Positions 9,830-20,216 of a stretch of DNA of 64,000 bases are shown piece after piece; positions within the stretch are counted from its first letter, which is position 1, and every line of letters begins with the position of its first letter. The translations under genes were made by a program, and so were the position numbers. The notes beneath the pieces were generated by a model. It made no database searches, was not told the origin of the DNA, and worked only from the letters and a program-made list of their open reading frames with translations. Origin of the DNA: Paramyrothecium sp. XJ0827 (Eukaryota > Ascomycota > Sordariomycetes > Hypocreales > Stachybotryaceae); the NCBI GenBank assembly GCA_020881915.1, contig JAJFPB010000003.1, positions 1,612,001 through 1,676,000 on the forward strand, given 5' to 3'.

Positions 9830-12053
9830 ATGAGCGATATACCATCCAATAATCCGAACGCTCTGCCCACTGGTCCACCGCGTCCCCGAAAGGCCAAAGC
9901 AAACCCGCTGAGGCCGTTGCGCAAACAACCACGGCCCATTCCATCTTCACAACGGCCTGCAGTCCCTCCAGGCCAGGGCGCTCCGAGCGCGGCTCGTCGA
10001 CCAGTGCAGAATGGCCCGAAACCCTCTCTCGAAGAGCTTCGCCAAAAATATGGGGGGTGGTCGGAGCCGCCGCCGCCTTATCAATACTCGGACATACCCA
10101 TCATGACGACAAAGAAGGCTTTGCTCGATGGCATCCGCTATCACCTCATGAAGTTCTCTCAAACCAAGCTAGAAGACAAGCCTGTCGATCCAACGGACCA
10201 AGAAGACTTTGCGCGACCCGTCACGCTTCATCGGCGAGATGCTCGTCAACCCCCACCTGGCAGAATGGTCAAGGAGGAGCCTGTTGAGCTGCCGCCTGTT
10301 GATGAGAAAGAGGTTGAAAGGCTCGCGCAACTCAAGGTCCAGAAAGAGGCGCAGCGAGCCAGCGACCAGGCCAAGATTGCTCCCGTCGCCAAGGATGCCG
10401 CTCCCAAGAAGCAGAAAAAGCAGAAGGAGGATAAGCCCACGTTCAATAAGGCTCCAAAGACAGAAGCCGGCAAAAAAGAAGCTGACCTACGCTATGAGGA
10501 AGCGCTTCCCTGGCATCTGGAAGACGCAGATGGAAAAAATGTATGGGTGGGAACATACATCGCTGCCCTGTCCGAACTACACGTTGCTTTCATGATAGAC
10601 AAGTCTGTGTTCCGCATGGTACCATTGGAAAAGTGTTACAAATTTACTTCTAAGCCGCCGTTTAAGCCTTTCAGCATCGACCAAGTCGAAGCCTTCATGA
10701 ATCGGAAGGTCGATGTTGGCCGATGGGTGATGAAGGACGATGAGAAGAGGGCTGGGGTTGAGGATCTGGAGGCCACCCGACGTGCCCTTTATGGACGAGG
10801 TCGAATGATCAAGACAGAAAGCGATACGTTTAGGATGGCGTCAAGGTCTGAAAAGATGGACCACGATGAATTGGATGTCTCCGGTGATGAGTTTCAAGAC
10901 GACGACGAGACGCCCAACTTTGAGCGCAATAACGATGACGAGGATGCCAAAGAGTCGACTAATCGAATCCGTCGTGAGCAGTTGGGTGCCAATTTGTTTG
11001 GTGACGGAGATGAGCAAGAAGTTGACAAGGAGCTCCAAGAGGAATTGAGGGAGGAGTTGGAACGTCGAAAGTATGGCAAGGCCACCAAAAAGGCCCTTAT
11101 CAAGAGAGATCAAGAAGCCATTTATGAAAGCGATAACTCGGAAGACAACCCATGGAGCAGCTCGGTAAGTCTTTACGCTTCACTCCTACGCATTGTCACT
11201 ACATCAATTCTTCTTTCTTCTTTCTTTTCTTTTCTTTTCTTTTCTTCTTTCATTAATTGGGACTAACTGGGCGCAGTCTGAGGAATCATCGTCAGAAGAT
11301 GAAGGTGAAAACAAGGACGACGAGAAGAAGGAGGGTGAGAACAAGGATGGCCAGACTGATAAAGACAAAGCCAAATCGGCCAGCAGCAAACCTTCATCTA
11401 CGGGCCAGGGTAAGCAGGGCAAGGGCGACACAACCAAGAAGGCAAACAACCTGAAGCGTGCTGGCTCTCCAGCGCTGTCTGAGTCAAGCGGGAACGAGTC
11501 CTCACGGAAGAAGCTGAAGAAGACTGCTGTCACTGCTACTGGCAGCCGATCGGGTACGCCTCTTCCGCAAACTTCAGTTCCCCGCCGCTCGAAGATGGGT
11601 GCTGGGTCCGGAAGTGACGGTGAGGGCACAGCTGGCGAGATGTCTGACGGCGCCGGCCAAAGAAAGAAGATCAAGCTCATCGGCAGCGGAGGTAGGGGAA
11701 CTCCCGCCGGCTCCAGGGCAGGGAGCCCCAATCCTGCTCAACAAGGCGGTAAGTGTTTTCTCTTGGAAGAAGCAAACCCCCAACCGCAACCGTGTTTAAA
11801 TGGTAGTGCATTGCGAGGTGACTTCGTTACTGATGCGGACTTCACAGGTGCCTCGCCATCACAAATGGGCATTGAGCCTTCTGAAATCCTCGAGAAGATT
11901 CCACCTGAGGGTATCGCCATTGGTGACCTTATCAAGCCCTTCCACGGCCGCGTTGGAGACAAGCCAGGGCAGATGCCTAAGCAGGAGTGGATTAGGCTTG
12001 TCAAGCAACTGTGTGACTATGGGCCAGACAAGCGTCTACGTCGGCGCAAGTAG
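9830..12053 (+). CDS. TFG1: Transcription initiation factor IIF large subunit (TFIIF alpha/RAP74)
   Basis: Large subunit of TFIIF, which binds RNA polymerase II and helps initiation and early elongation. Three exons, 9830-11164, 11277-11748 and 11848-12053, give 670 residues. The conserved dimerisation fold is represented by LPWHLEDADGKNVWVGTY to YGRGRMIKTE (about 230-325). A long acidic and Lys-rich linker with many Ser-Asp/Glu repeats follows. The C-terminal winged helix that contacts CTD phosphatase spans SEILEKIPPEGIAIGDLIKPF to the basic end RLRRRK. Intron 1 has a long TTTTC pyrimidine tract and GACTAAC branch site. Intron 2 is 99 nt, in frame and free of stops, so a retained form would add 33 residues. 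The start is the ATG after CTCACC; codons before it have no ATG. Confidence 0.93.
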
Positions 12054-12353
12054 TGGAGACCAGCCGACACATTGGGCGACTTTAATTACCTACTACCTCA
12101 ATGCAATAGCGAGGAAATGCCAAAGGATATTCAGGACGGGAATGAACATGGTTCCTTGACAGCGATTGGCAACAAAGATGGCCTACATAGTCCATCAAAT
12201 GTAAACGGTGGCCCCTATGTACATTAGAATGGTGCAACGGGTTAGGCCGGCAATAAATCGCGGATAATTACAAGATTCAGTTATTACGAATGAGCATTCT
12301 TTTGAGCATCGAATATGGGTATCATTGTAAGTCTCGTATACTTTCTAGCCTTG
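12054..12353. other. Convergent 3' region of TFG1 and CWC26
   Basis: 300 bp between convergent stop codons, expected to hold both 3' untranslated regions. An AATAAA-like word (CAATAAATC) lies near 12250 on the plus strand. No gene is seen. Confidence 0.55.
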
Positions 12354-13343
12354 TTACGTGTCCATCTGCCACGAGTAGTTGAGGTCCTTATTGCGTTCGC
12401 GCCGGTTTATGGCCTTGAAGCGTTCAGCCTCGAAACCGATGCCGCGATCTACACCATCCCAGCGATATCCAGGCTTGATGCCGTAGCGGTTCGGCGGAGC
12501 GGCGCCGGCGTACACGGGCCGTCGCTTGGAAGCCTTGCCCTTCTTGCCGCCGGCGTCCTTCTTCTCGCTCATGAACTGCATCATGGGGTCGTTCCACCTC
12601 TCCTTCTCCTTTAGCTCGCTGTTCATCTCCTCGTCGTCGACGGTCCTGGCAAACGACATCACCTTGGCGTCCTCGAGCTGCTGCCGCCGCTTCCGGGCCT
12701 CTTCGAGCTGCACGTCGCCCTTGAGGGCTTCCACGGCCTGGCGTTCCTTCTCCTCGGCCTCGGCGGCCGCGCGGCGGGCCTCGGCTCGCTTCATGGACAC
12801 GTCGATTCGTCGGCCCGTGGCGTCTCGGTACACCGTCTCTTGCTCCTTTGCGTTTTTCCGGTGGCGCTCAAAGTCCTCCCTCTCCTCGCGCTGGCGGCGC
12901 TTGAGCTGCGCAGAGACCGTGGCGGCGCTTTGAAGGCCCGCGTGCGTCCCGTCGCTCATTTTGGCTATGCCCTCGCTGTCTTCGATGACGGGCATTTCGT
13001 CGTCGGCGGCCCGCGCGGCGTCTTGCTCAGCGGCGGCGGAGGCTAGGATGGCGTCTGCGGCATCGCTTTCGTCCTTTGCGGGCGGTTTCGTTTCGCCGCC
13101 CATTGTCTTCCAGTTGCTCTTCTTGGCCTTGCGGAACTCGGCCGTCTTGCCGGCTACGGTGACGGGGCCATCCTCGTTGTCATTGCCCTGCGCGCCCTTG
13201 GGGGTGCCCCAGCCTGCATCGTCATCGTCGGTGATGAGTAGGCCTGTCGAGCCAGCATCTTGCTTGCGTTTGCGCTTCTTGGTCGGCTTGGGATCCGCTA
13301 CTAGGTAGCGAGAAGCGAGGTAGTCTGCAAGATCCGAAGGCAT
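12354..13343 (-). CDS. CWC26: Pre-mRNA-splicing factor CWC26/BUD13 (RES complex)
   Basis: Subunit of the RES (retention and splicing) complex with Snu17 and Pml1, acting in the activated spliceosome. It is a single exon of 329 residues. The N terminus [14 protein letters not shown] is typical of the family. The middle is Lys/Glu-rich coiled coil ([21 protein letters not shown]), and the conserved C terminus reads [10 protein letters not shown], then [18 protein letters not shown] and the ending [12 protein letters not shown]. That last part matches the segment that anchors BUD13 to the RES core. The gene is divergent from TRS85 and convergent with TFG1. The reading frame is unusually GC-rich, which creates open antisense frames. 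Confidence 0.93.
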   Translation of the reverse strand: MPSDLADYLASRYLVADPKPTKKRKRKQDAGSTGLLITDDDDAGWGTPKGAQGNDNEDGPVTVAGKTAEFRKAKKSNWKTMGGETKPPAKDESDAADAILASAAAEQDAARAADDEMPVIEDSEGIAKMSDGTHAGLQSAATVSAQLKRRQREEREDFERHRKNAKEQETVYRDATGRRIDVSMKRAEARRAAAEAEEKERQAVEALKGDVQLEEARKRRQQLEDAKVMSFARTVDDEEMNSELKEKERWNDPMMQFMSEKKDAGGKKGKASKRRPVYAGAAPPNRYGIKPGYRWDGVDRGIGFEAERFKAINRRERNKDLNYSWQMDT

Positions 13344-13864
13344 GCCGAATCCCGCGCCTTGTATTCCCGGTCTAGGCAGAAATTACAACGTACGTAGATG
13401 GTTCAAAGCTTCACTGGTAGAAGAGGCTTTGGGGATGATGAGCAGCGCAGCCCGCAGTTGATCGGGAGCTTTGTTACAGGCGATATGATATGCAGGTACT
13501 CGGGTGATGTCAGGCTCGGAACCCACTAGCGGCTCCCATTAGACAAGGCTGTTGGGAGTACAAGTGCGTGCTCGGCCAGGTACCTTGGCGACGTGCAGGG
13601 GCCACGACTCCGGTACAGGTACCTCGCCCGCTGCGAACCACTGCATGCGTGGGACAATTTACATGGCTTGAGGCCAGGCCAAGCAACTCCATACCCAAAG
13701 AACTGTATGCCACGGTAGACAACAACAACAACCCCTTTGCGAAGGGCGAGGAATATGCCGAAGCGAGCTTCGAATCACACCGTCTGCGATTTCCACGCGC
13801 CCATGTATCGACGGGCCTCACTTGATCCCTAAGCGTGGAACGTCATCGTCTACAAGCCGCCTTC
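13344..13864. other. Divergent promoter region, CWC26 / TRS85
   Basis: About 520 bp. Two GGTACC words start near 13579 and 13619. An open frame at 13568-13825 ends in TGA just before the TRS85 ATG; it has no ATG start and no family resemblance, so I leave it uncalled. Nothing else is recognisable. Confidence 0.5.
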
Positions 13865-16186
13865 ATGCCGCAGCCGCCGCAAGATGAGTCGCCTACGGAA
13901 CCGATCCAGGCATTGCCCACGGCGGCTTCTGCTCTGAAGCTGCCCAAGGCGCGGCAGTCTCCGTCAGCCCTCGAGTCTCTCCCTCTCTCTCAGTCCGAGT
14001 CCAGCCTGCCGTTCCGCCGGCCCAACCCCTCAACAGCCTCCCTCTATGCCTCGACACTGTCGCCGCCCGGCTCGCGCTCCATGTCGCCCGTCGGTCGAGG
14101 CTCGCCTTCTCGAGTGCCTTCGGGTGCCGCCTTCGAGTCTGCTGTCAACAGAATGCTATCGGATTCTGCAGGCGACAGTCCCGATGAGCCGCTGAACCTG
14201 ATCCTCCGCGCGTTCGTCCCCCATGTCTCCGTATATGCCTCCGACGATACGGAGGCGCTGATCAAAGAGAAGGGTTTCCATAACGGACTCTGGGAGCTTC
14301 TGCGGCCATTTGGCGAGAATATCCAAGGCAAAGTCACAGTGCGCGATAGCAACGGGCTGAGTCGGCCTTTCGAGGACTTTTCCATTCGGCTTACCAGGCT
14401 TGGGGATAACGTCGAGCATCCTGATCCCACAGGGTCGGGCATCAAGGCCCCGATATCAGTCGATCTCCCTAACGGTGTAATATGGAGCCCCTCGCGGGAT
14501 CGCAAGACGCTGTCTGATGTGGAAAATGTTGTTGAACGCCATCTCTCCTATGCGGAGGGCACACGTCAACCTGGCACACCCGGTGGCCCGGGCCCGGGTC
14601 CGGATGAAGAAGCGCCGTCTCCGTACTATGCTCTATACCTACGTCGTCTCTTGTGCGCAATGCCCATCACACCGCACGAGACCTTTGCACACCCAGTGGC
14701 TTGCATCGTAGCCATCAGCTCCCGAAATCCGTCTCCCATCGAAGAGCTGCGGAGACTTTATTCTGAAACGAGCGAAGGGGCGAAGAAGCTGCCACCATGG
14801 GTTGATTCCGACTATCTTCGATATTATGTGCTAGTTCATGACGAGGAAAACGATGATATTACGAGATCTATGGGACTTTTTGATCAGATGAAGCGCAATC
14901 TTGGACAACACTGCCACCTACTGCGACTGCGGAGTACTCAGTGCGTGGAGACTGACGACGACAGCATCCCGTTCCCCGGGATCTTCTGGAAGACAGCGGT
15001 GGAAGAGCTCCTGGAGATCCGACGCAGTGACAATGAGGCAGACTACGAGAACCCAACGCGATACATCTTTGAGTCTGATGCCACCGCTATCCGCACTTTT
15101 ATCAGGGAAATGGTTACGCAGTCCATAGTCCCCAACATGGAACGCCACATCAACATCTGGAACGACCAGGTCGCATCAAGACGTAGAGGTCTTACTGGTC
15201 GCTTCATGAACTTGTCGCGCAAGTGGGCAGGCTTCGGGAGCGGTTCCCGTACGTCGTCTGGTGGTGCCAGTGGCAGCAGAGACAACTACGATGGCCTCGG
15301 CTTTTTTAGGGCCGACACACCAGAGGCCATCATGCGCAAGTTAGCCGACTACGCTTTCATGCTCCGAGACTGGAAGCTCGCGCACTCGACCTACGATTTG
15401 TTACGATCTGATTTTGGCGATTCGAAAGCGTGGAAGTATCATGCCGCAGCAAATGAGATGGCGGCCGCGAGTTTACTCATCATGCCGCAACAGGCACCAG
15501 CCAAAGGCCGATCGGAGACCGTAGAGCAGATGCTCGAAGCGGCTTTCTACTCCTATAACACGCGCTGCAGCGCGCCATACGGAGCATTACGGAGCGTGGA
15601 TCTCGGCCTGGAGCTGTTACGGCTGCGGGGCGGGTCCAGCATAGACGATGCCGCGCGCTGGGGCCTCCGGCTCCTGGACTCAAGAATCCTTGGCCAGGTG
15701 GGAGAGGCTTTGATTAAGGAGCGCCTGGCTGCTTGCTACGCATCGAAACAAGGCGTTGGTAGTCTCAACTGGGGCAACCGTCGCCGCAAGTCGGCAACCT
15801 GGAGTGTCTTGGCGGCAGACGCGTGGATTCAACAGGCCAAATATCGTCCTGCCTACAAATGCTTCAAGGACGCTGAACGCAGGTACTCTTTGCTGCCTCA
15901 AGCTGATGGCATATCACAGTTTGAAGCGGCGAACGCCTACCTCGGCTCTCTGCAACTTGAGCTTGCGGGGAAGCTCGAGCTTGCAGGCGATGAGGGTGAC
16001 GATGCGGACGGGGCCCGATCTCAGGATGGTATAGACGAGGAGAGTGAGGCCTTGATGGACCTGCGAACGAGGAGGCCCAGCACGGTGGTGAGGCCGGGCA
16101 TGTTGGAAACAGCACCTCTGCATGGGGACGAGACGGCAGACAGCAACGATACCACAACAGGGGGCGTCCAGCAGGGCTTCGATTGA
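13865..16186 (+). CDS. TRS85: TRAPPIII complex subunit Trs85/TRAPPC8
   Basis: Specific subunit of the TRAPPIII complex, a guanine-nucleotide exchange factor for Ypt1 in autophagy and early Golgi traffic. It is intronless, 773 residues from the ATG at 13865; an upstream in-frame GTG is possible but an in-frame TGA at 13823 closes the frame. After a disordered Ser/Pro-rich leader comes the family signature: LILRAFVPHVSVYAS, then PSPYYALYLRRLLCAMPITPHETFAHPVACIVAIS. The C-terminal half has the TPR-like stretch around MRKLADYAFMLRDWKLAHSTYDLLRSDF (about 490-520). A small exon further upstream cannot be excluded. The window also holds the Golgi Rab YPT6, but the two are 43 kb apart. Confidence 0.88.
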   Translation: MPQPPQDESPTEPIQALPTAASALKLPKARQSPSALESLPLSQSESSLPFRRPNPSTASLYASTLSPPGSRSMSPVGRGSPSRVPSGAAFESAVNRMLSDSAGDSPDEPLNLILRAFVPHVSVYASDDTEALIKEKGFHNGLWELLRPFGENIQGKVTVRDSNGLSRPFEDFSIRLTRLGDNVEHPDPTGSGIKAPISVDLPNGVIWSPSRDRKTLSDVENVVERHLSYAEGTRQPGTPGGPGPGPDEEAPSPYYALYLRRLLCAMPITPHETFAHPVACIVAISSRNPSPIEELRRLYSETSEGAKKLPPWVDSDYLRYYVLVHDEENDDITRSMGLFDQMKRNLGQHCHLLRLRSTQCVETDDDSIPFPGIFWKTAVEELLEIRRSDNEADYENPTRYIFESDATAIRTFIREMVTQSIVPNMERHINIWNDQVASRRRGLTGRFMNLSRKWAGFGSGSRTSSGGASGSRDNYDGLGFFRADTPEAIMRKLADYAFMLRDWKLAHSTYDLLRSDFGDSKAWKYHAAANEMAAASLLIMPQQAPAKGRSETVEQMLEAAFYSYNTRCSAPYGALRSVDLGLELLRLRGGSSIDDAARWGLRLLDSRILGQVGEALIKERLAACYASKQGVGSLNWGNRRRKSATWSVLAADAWIQQAKYRPAYKCFKDAERRYSLLPQADGISQFEAANAYLGSLQLELAGKLELAGDEGDDADGARSQDGIDEESEALMDLRTRRPSTVVRPGMLETAPLHGDETADSNDTTTGGVQQGFD

Positions 16187-17014
16187 TTAGATGATAGTTG
16201 ACCAAATATGAAGCTTATGGGATTTAGAGGGCTGTGAACCAGTAAATAGACTACCTACGCTGTATCTGCATTACCTTGGTGCGTAGAGAGGTGTGTATGT
16301 TGCAGGTCAAGCCAGGCTATAGAAAGGGCCACTATGTCCTACCAAGACAAACAGATTACCGGTCCAGTCGTACGCTACGAGTAGTGTAAACAAGCTTTCT
16401 TATCATTCCATGAATTAGGGCCCTGTGTGATACGATCATCTTTCATGTAAACTCCAGGATCCACTAAATGTTGGTTTGTGGTCTTCAAGGCGTTCTAATC
16501 CAGTAGTCACTTGGGTTTGTCTCGTAATACCCTAGAGGAGATCCCGACATTACCACACAATACGTACATAAAAAAGCACCGGAACCAAGGTCAACAGATC
16601 GAAGAGTCGTTGATAGACGGGCTCGAAATCATTCTCAAACTCTTATCACGTTTTTGTCGTTTTAAAAAAATATGTACACATATACAACTCCCTTTCCCTT
16701 TGCATTAAAGAATAGCTCTCGTCTTCTTCCATGTGATGTGAGCGATGCGATAAGGAGGGGCATGACGCGCTGATAAGGCACTCAATTTCTCTACCTCATG
16801 CTCACACCTGCGACATCACTGCCCCACTGCCTAATCAACACTCCTCCCCGGCAACGAGCGTCAGAAAGGCTCCGTGCAGCACGAACTGGCTCTTTTACTG
16901 GCTTCGCTTGATAGTTGATATGCTATTGGCCCGAGACATCGAGACACGGGTCATCGGGTAGATAATATCCTTCATTCCACCGAACGCCATTCCGTCATTG
17001 TTCATCCGCCCAAG
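16187..17014. other. Intergenic region TRS85 to CHM7
   Basis: About 830 bp between two plus-strand genes. AT-rich sequence around 16630-16710 includes TTTTAAAAAAATATGTACAC. Open frames here are short and unlike protein. No RNA gene was recognised. Confidence 0.55.
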
Positions 17015-18482
17015 ATGGGCGAGCTTGCCGACTTCCTCATTCAGCATGACGAGAACTTTCGCAAGTAAGATTCTTTGGTGCTCTCTTCAGGAGATTTCAA
17101 CTAATGGGGCGTACAGAGCCCGGCTACCCGCCCTATACTCCGACTTCCGACCTCAGAAGACGCTGAACCCCGATGGCTACCGCGCAAACATCTCGGCCTG
17201 GCGCAGTGCCCTCTCTCGATTAGCCTCGGAAGGCCTCCTAGCCAAGCACAGCTCTAACTCCAGTCTATTCGTTCTCAATGTTGACGACTCGCTGCTACGA
17301 TCCCTCGAGAACAAGCAATATGGCCAGCCCTTAGCACTAGGGACGGTCATGCGTGAGGCGGTCGACCATAAAGAGCTTGTTCCTCTCCAGGATTTCCTCA
17401 AGTCGCCGCACAGTATCTATCAGCGCAGCTGGACCGGTCTTCCGTGGAGCGTGGTGGGCTGGACGTTGCGGCAACTGGGTGTGGTAGATCCGGCCATTGG
17501 AGAGGATCGCTTGCCCAAGGGAAAATATGCTATAATGGACAATCTCGAGGCTGCAAGCAGGACCTTCGGCCAGCTCATGGCAGAGGCGACTTCCCGCTTC
17601 GAGCGGACCTTCACAGCTACTCAATTCGAAAAAGATCTTGCGACTAAACTCTTTCAGAACCAGCGCCTGTCCGACGCCGACATGGACGTCTTCTTGAAAT
17701 ATCTCTCCAGGGACAAACAGATGATTGAGTATGATGGTCAGACGATCAGGTTCAAAGCGACTGGAGAACAGGATGGGATTACGGAAGAAGACGCCACGAT
17801 CGCTTCCATCAAGGAGCTAACAACGAACCTCAAGCACCAGACAGAGCTATTGAATACACGAATAGAGGAGCTCGGTGAATCGGCAAAGAACGCCGTGGCC
17901 CGCAAGAACCGCGTCGCAGCCTTGGCAGCTCTCAAATCCAAGAAGATCGCCGAGTCGTCGCTTGCGACACGGTACGCAACCCTAAACCAGCTCGAAGAGG
18001 TGGCCTCGCGGATCGAGCAGGCGTCCGACCAGGTTCAGCTCGTCAAGGTGATGGAGTCGTCGGCAGGTGTACTCAAGACGCTCAACACCCAGGTCGGTGG
18101 CGCCGACCGTGTGGACGCCGTCATGGACCACCTGCGCGAGCAGATCGCCGACACGGACGAGGTCGCCTCCATCCTGGCCGAGTCGGCCGGCGCGCCCGTC
18201 GACGAGGCCGAGATCGACGAGGAGCTCGAGGCCATGGAGAGGCAGGAGACGGAGGCGCGGGAGAAGGAGCAGCGCGAGAGGGACGAGGCACGCCGTCGCG
18301 AGGAGCTGGCCCGCGAGGCGACCGAGGCGCAGAAGAAGCTCGACGAGCTGCCCGACGTGCCGGTGGACGGCCAACCCGCGCGGGAAAAGGAGCAGACGCC
18401 CACGACGGAAACCGGCATCGCCAACTTGTCAGTGAGCGACTCGCCGTCGCGGCAGAAGGAAGAGCCGATGACAAGTACTTAA
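17015..18482 (+). CDS. CHM7: SNF7-family ESCRT-III-like protein Chm7/CHMP7
   Basis: ESCRT-III-related protein; Chm7/CHMP7 acts in surveillance and sealing of the nuclear envelope. Two exons, 17015-17064 and 17117-18482, give 471 residues; AA plus A restores Lys before ARLPALYSDFR. The N-terminal half carries the winged-helix-like region of CHMP7 (ALGTVMREAVDHKELVPLQDFLKS, then SWTGLPWSVVGWTLRQLG). The C-terminal half is the SNF7 domain with long charged helices: KHQTELLNTRIEELGESAK, then ARKNRVAALAALKSKK, then SVLKTLN-like and VDAVMDHLREQIADTDEVASIL. The tail is very rich in Glu and Arg and is encoded by strongly GC-rich DNA (18100-18450). The intron is only 52 nt. Convergent with RAD18, stops about 215 bp apart. 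Confidence 0.88.
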
Positions 18483-18697
18483 TCACACCATGTACGAAAG
18501 ACACGAACCATAGAGCGACAGAGCAGGCAGGGAGCGGGGTGCCATTTTTAGTTTCATCATGTCCCCGTTTCCGCATTTGTATGTAGAGGCAGTTCCGGCC
18601 AGAATTATTTTGTATCATACCATGGCCCCCCAATGCTGAACGCCAAAATCGAAGCTCCTCGTAACACATCGCTATATGCACGTCATCCGACAAGACA

Positions 18698-20216
18698 TTA
18701 TTCAAGTATGGGCGGTTTCGCCGACGGTAAGCCCAGCCTCTCCGTCGGCTCCCAAGACTTTATGCGAGGCACCTCCTCGCCTATTCCGTTGGCGGGCCTC
18801 TCCTCCCCCTCCTCCCCGTGGTACTGACGCCCGTAGTCTTCCGCATCCACTACAACCTTGCGCAGCTCCATCTCGCGCACGCAAAGGTTTGGCAAGCATT
18901 CTGCGACCTCGTGCGTCCGTCTCGGCGCATTTGCGGCAGCGGCTTCATCTGCGGTGGAGTTGGCGACTGCTGGCTTTTCAGGGTTGGTACTTGATGGTGC
19001 TGCTGGGTCCGCGTCGGCTGGTGCATTGGCGTGGCGAGCCTCTGGTTGTTGCTCTGGAGCGTCTTTGTTAGTTGATTGCTCGTCGTCCGCAGATTTGCTC
19101 TTCGCTGCGGAGCGGCTCTGCCGGGCACTGGCAATGAGATCTTTGAAGGACGAGTCGTGTTTCACCGCCCATGCCGAACCATCAAAGTCCTTGTCCTTGA
19201 TGAGTGCCACGTTCTGGGCAGACTTGCCGGACATCGTCGCTCGACCGCCTTGGGTACGCTCCCACACGTCCAAGTCGCGGAGCAGTTCGGGCCGCTTCTT
19301 GGGCTTCGCGGCGTCGCAGTTGGCGTTCCAGAGCGTGATCCATTCCTTGTGCCGCCGTTCTAGCAGGGAGCGCGGCCCTTGATTGGAGATACCGAGCTCG
19401 GCTAGCTTCTTCCGTAAATTCAGGTCCTTGAGGATAGAATAGTTGAGGGCGGGCAACCTGTCCAATTGCTTTTGCTGTTGTCGATGCGATTGTCCCAAAA
19501 CCGGCGAGGCCTTGTTGTCGGGCGCCTTTTGCGGCGTTGGTTCACCTGTACATGACTCCAGATGCGTGAATACCTGCCACTCCTTCATCCTCCTTTGACA
19601 GACTGGGCAGGCCACAAGTCCGTCCTCTGATCGAGTTCGGTTAGTTCTGGTCAGAAGTATAATGGTTAAGCATTCATGACTGACCAGGTTCAGGAACATA
19701 TTCATCGTCGTCAGTCAACTCAACGACATCCTCTTGTAGTGGCGCCACGGTAGTGTGATCCGGCTTTGCCTCGTTCTCTTCTACCGGCTCCGCCTCTGAC
19801 GATTGCTTGCTCAGCCTAGCCGACTTCCGGACTCTTTTAGGCAGTGGTTCGTCTTGCGCCTCGGATGGTTCTGCTCCAGCCTTCCTCTTTGTTGCTTGAT
19901 CTGAGGTATTGCGGCTTCGGGCCATCGCTAGTGTTGCGGGTCGCGCATTTACAAAGGCTTCCACGGTTTCCTCGACGGACCAATTGCTGCGCAACCTCAG
20001 TTCCTGCTCTGGCGCGCGGCAAAGTGGGCATTTCCCGTCACTTGAGAGAGCTCTCCGGATGCAGATGGAGCAGAAAGTGTGCGAGCATGTTGTGATGACA
20101 GGTGTTTGAAAGAAGTCTTTGCAGACCTGGCAGCGAAGAGCAGCCTCGACCGCTGCGAGCGCAGAGAGTGGCGTCGACAGCCAATCAGTCGAGTCGGGGA
20201 CATCGTCGTCCGTCAT
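18698..20216 (-). CDS. RAD18: Postreplication repair E3 ubiquitin ligase RAD18
   Basis: E3 ligase that with Rad6 monoubiquitinates PCNA at Lys164 to start damage tolerance at stalled forks. Two exons, 20216-19685 and 19626-18698, give 486 residues; G plus AG restores Glu before DGLVACPVC. The RING finger has Cys29, Cys32, Cys44, His46, Cys49, Cys52, Cys63 and Cys66. The UBZ4 finger is Cys184, Cys187, His199 and Cys203. A SAP-like segment lies at about 235-280 ([17 protein letters not shown]). The low-complexity tail is Ala- and Asp-rich. The start is the ATG at 20216; the frame extends three codons upstream without an ATG. The order RING, UBZ, SAP is diagnostic. Confidence 0.95.

Noticed and set aside
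13568..13825. Possible upstream exon of TRS85
   Set aside because: It starts at a non-ATG codon, ends in TGA 40 bp before the TRS85 ATG, and shows no TRAPP similarity.
18067..18705. Arg/Ser/Pro-rich frames overlapping the CHM7 3' end
   Set aside because: Same cause; the SNF7-domain frame is well supported.
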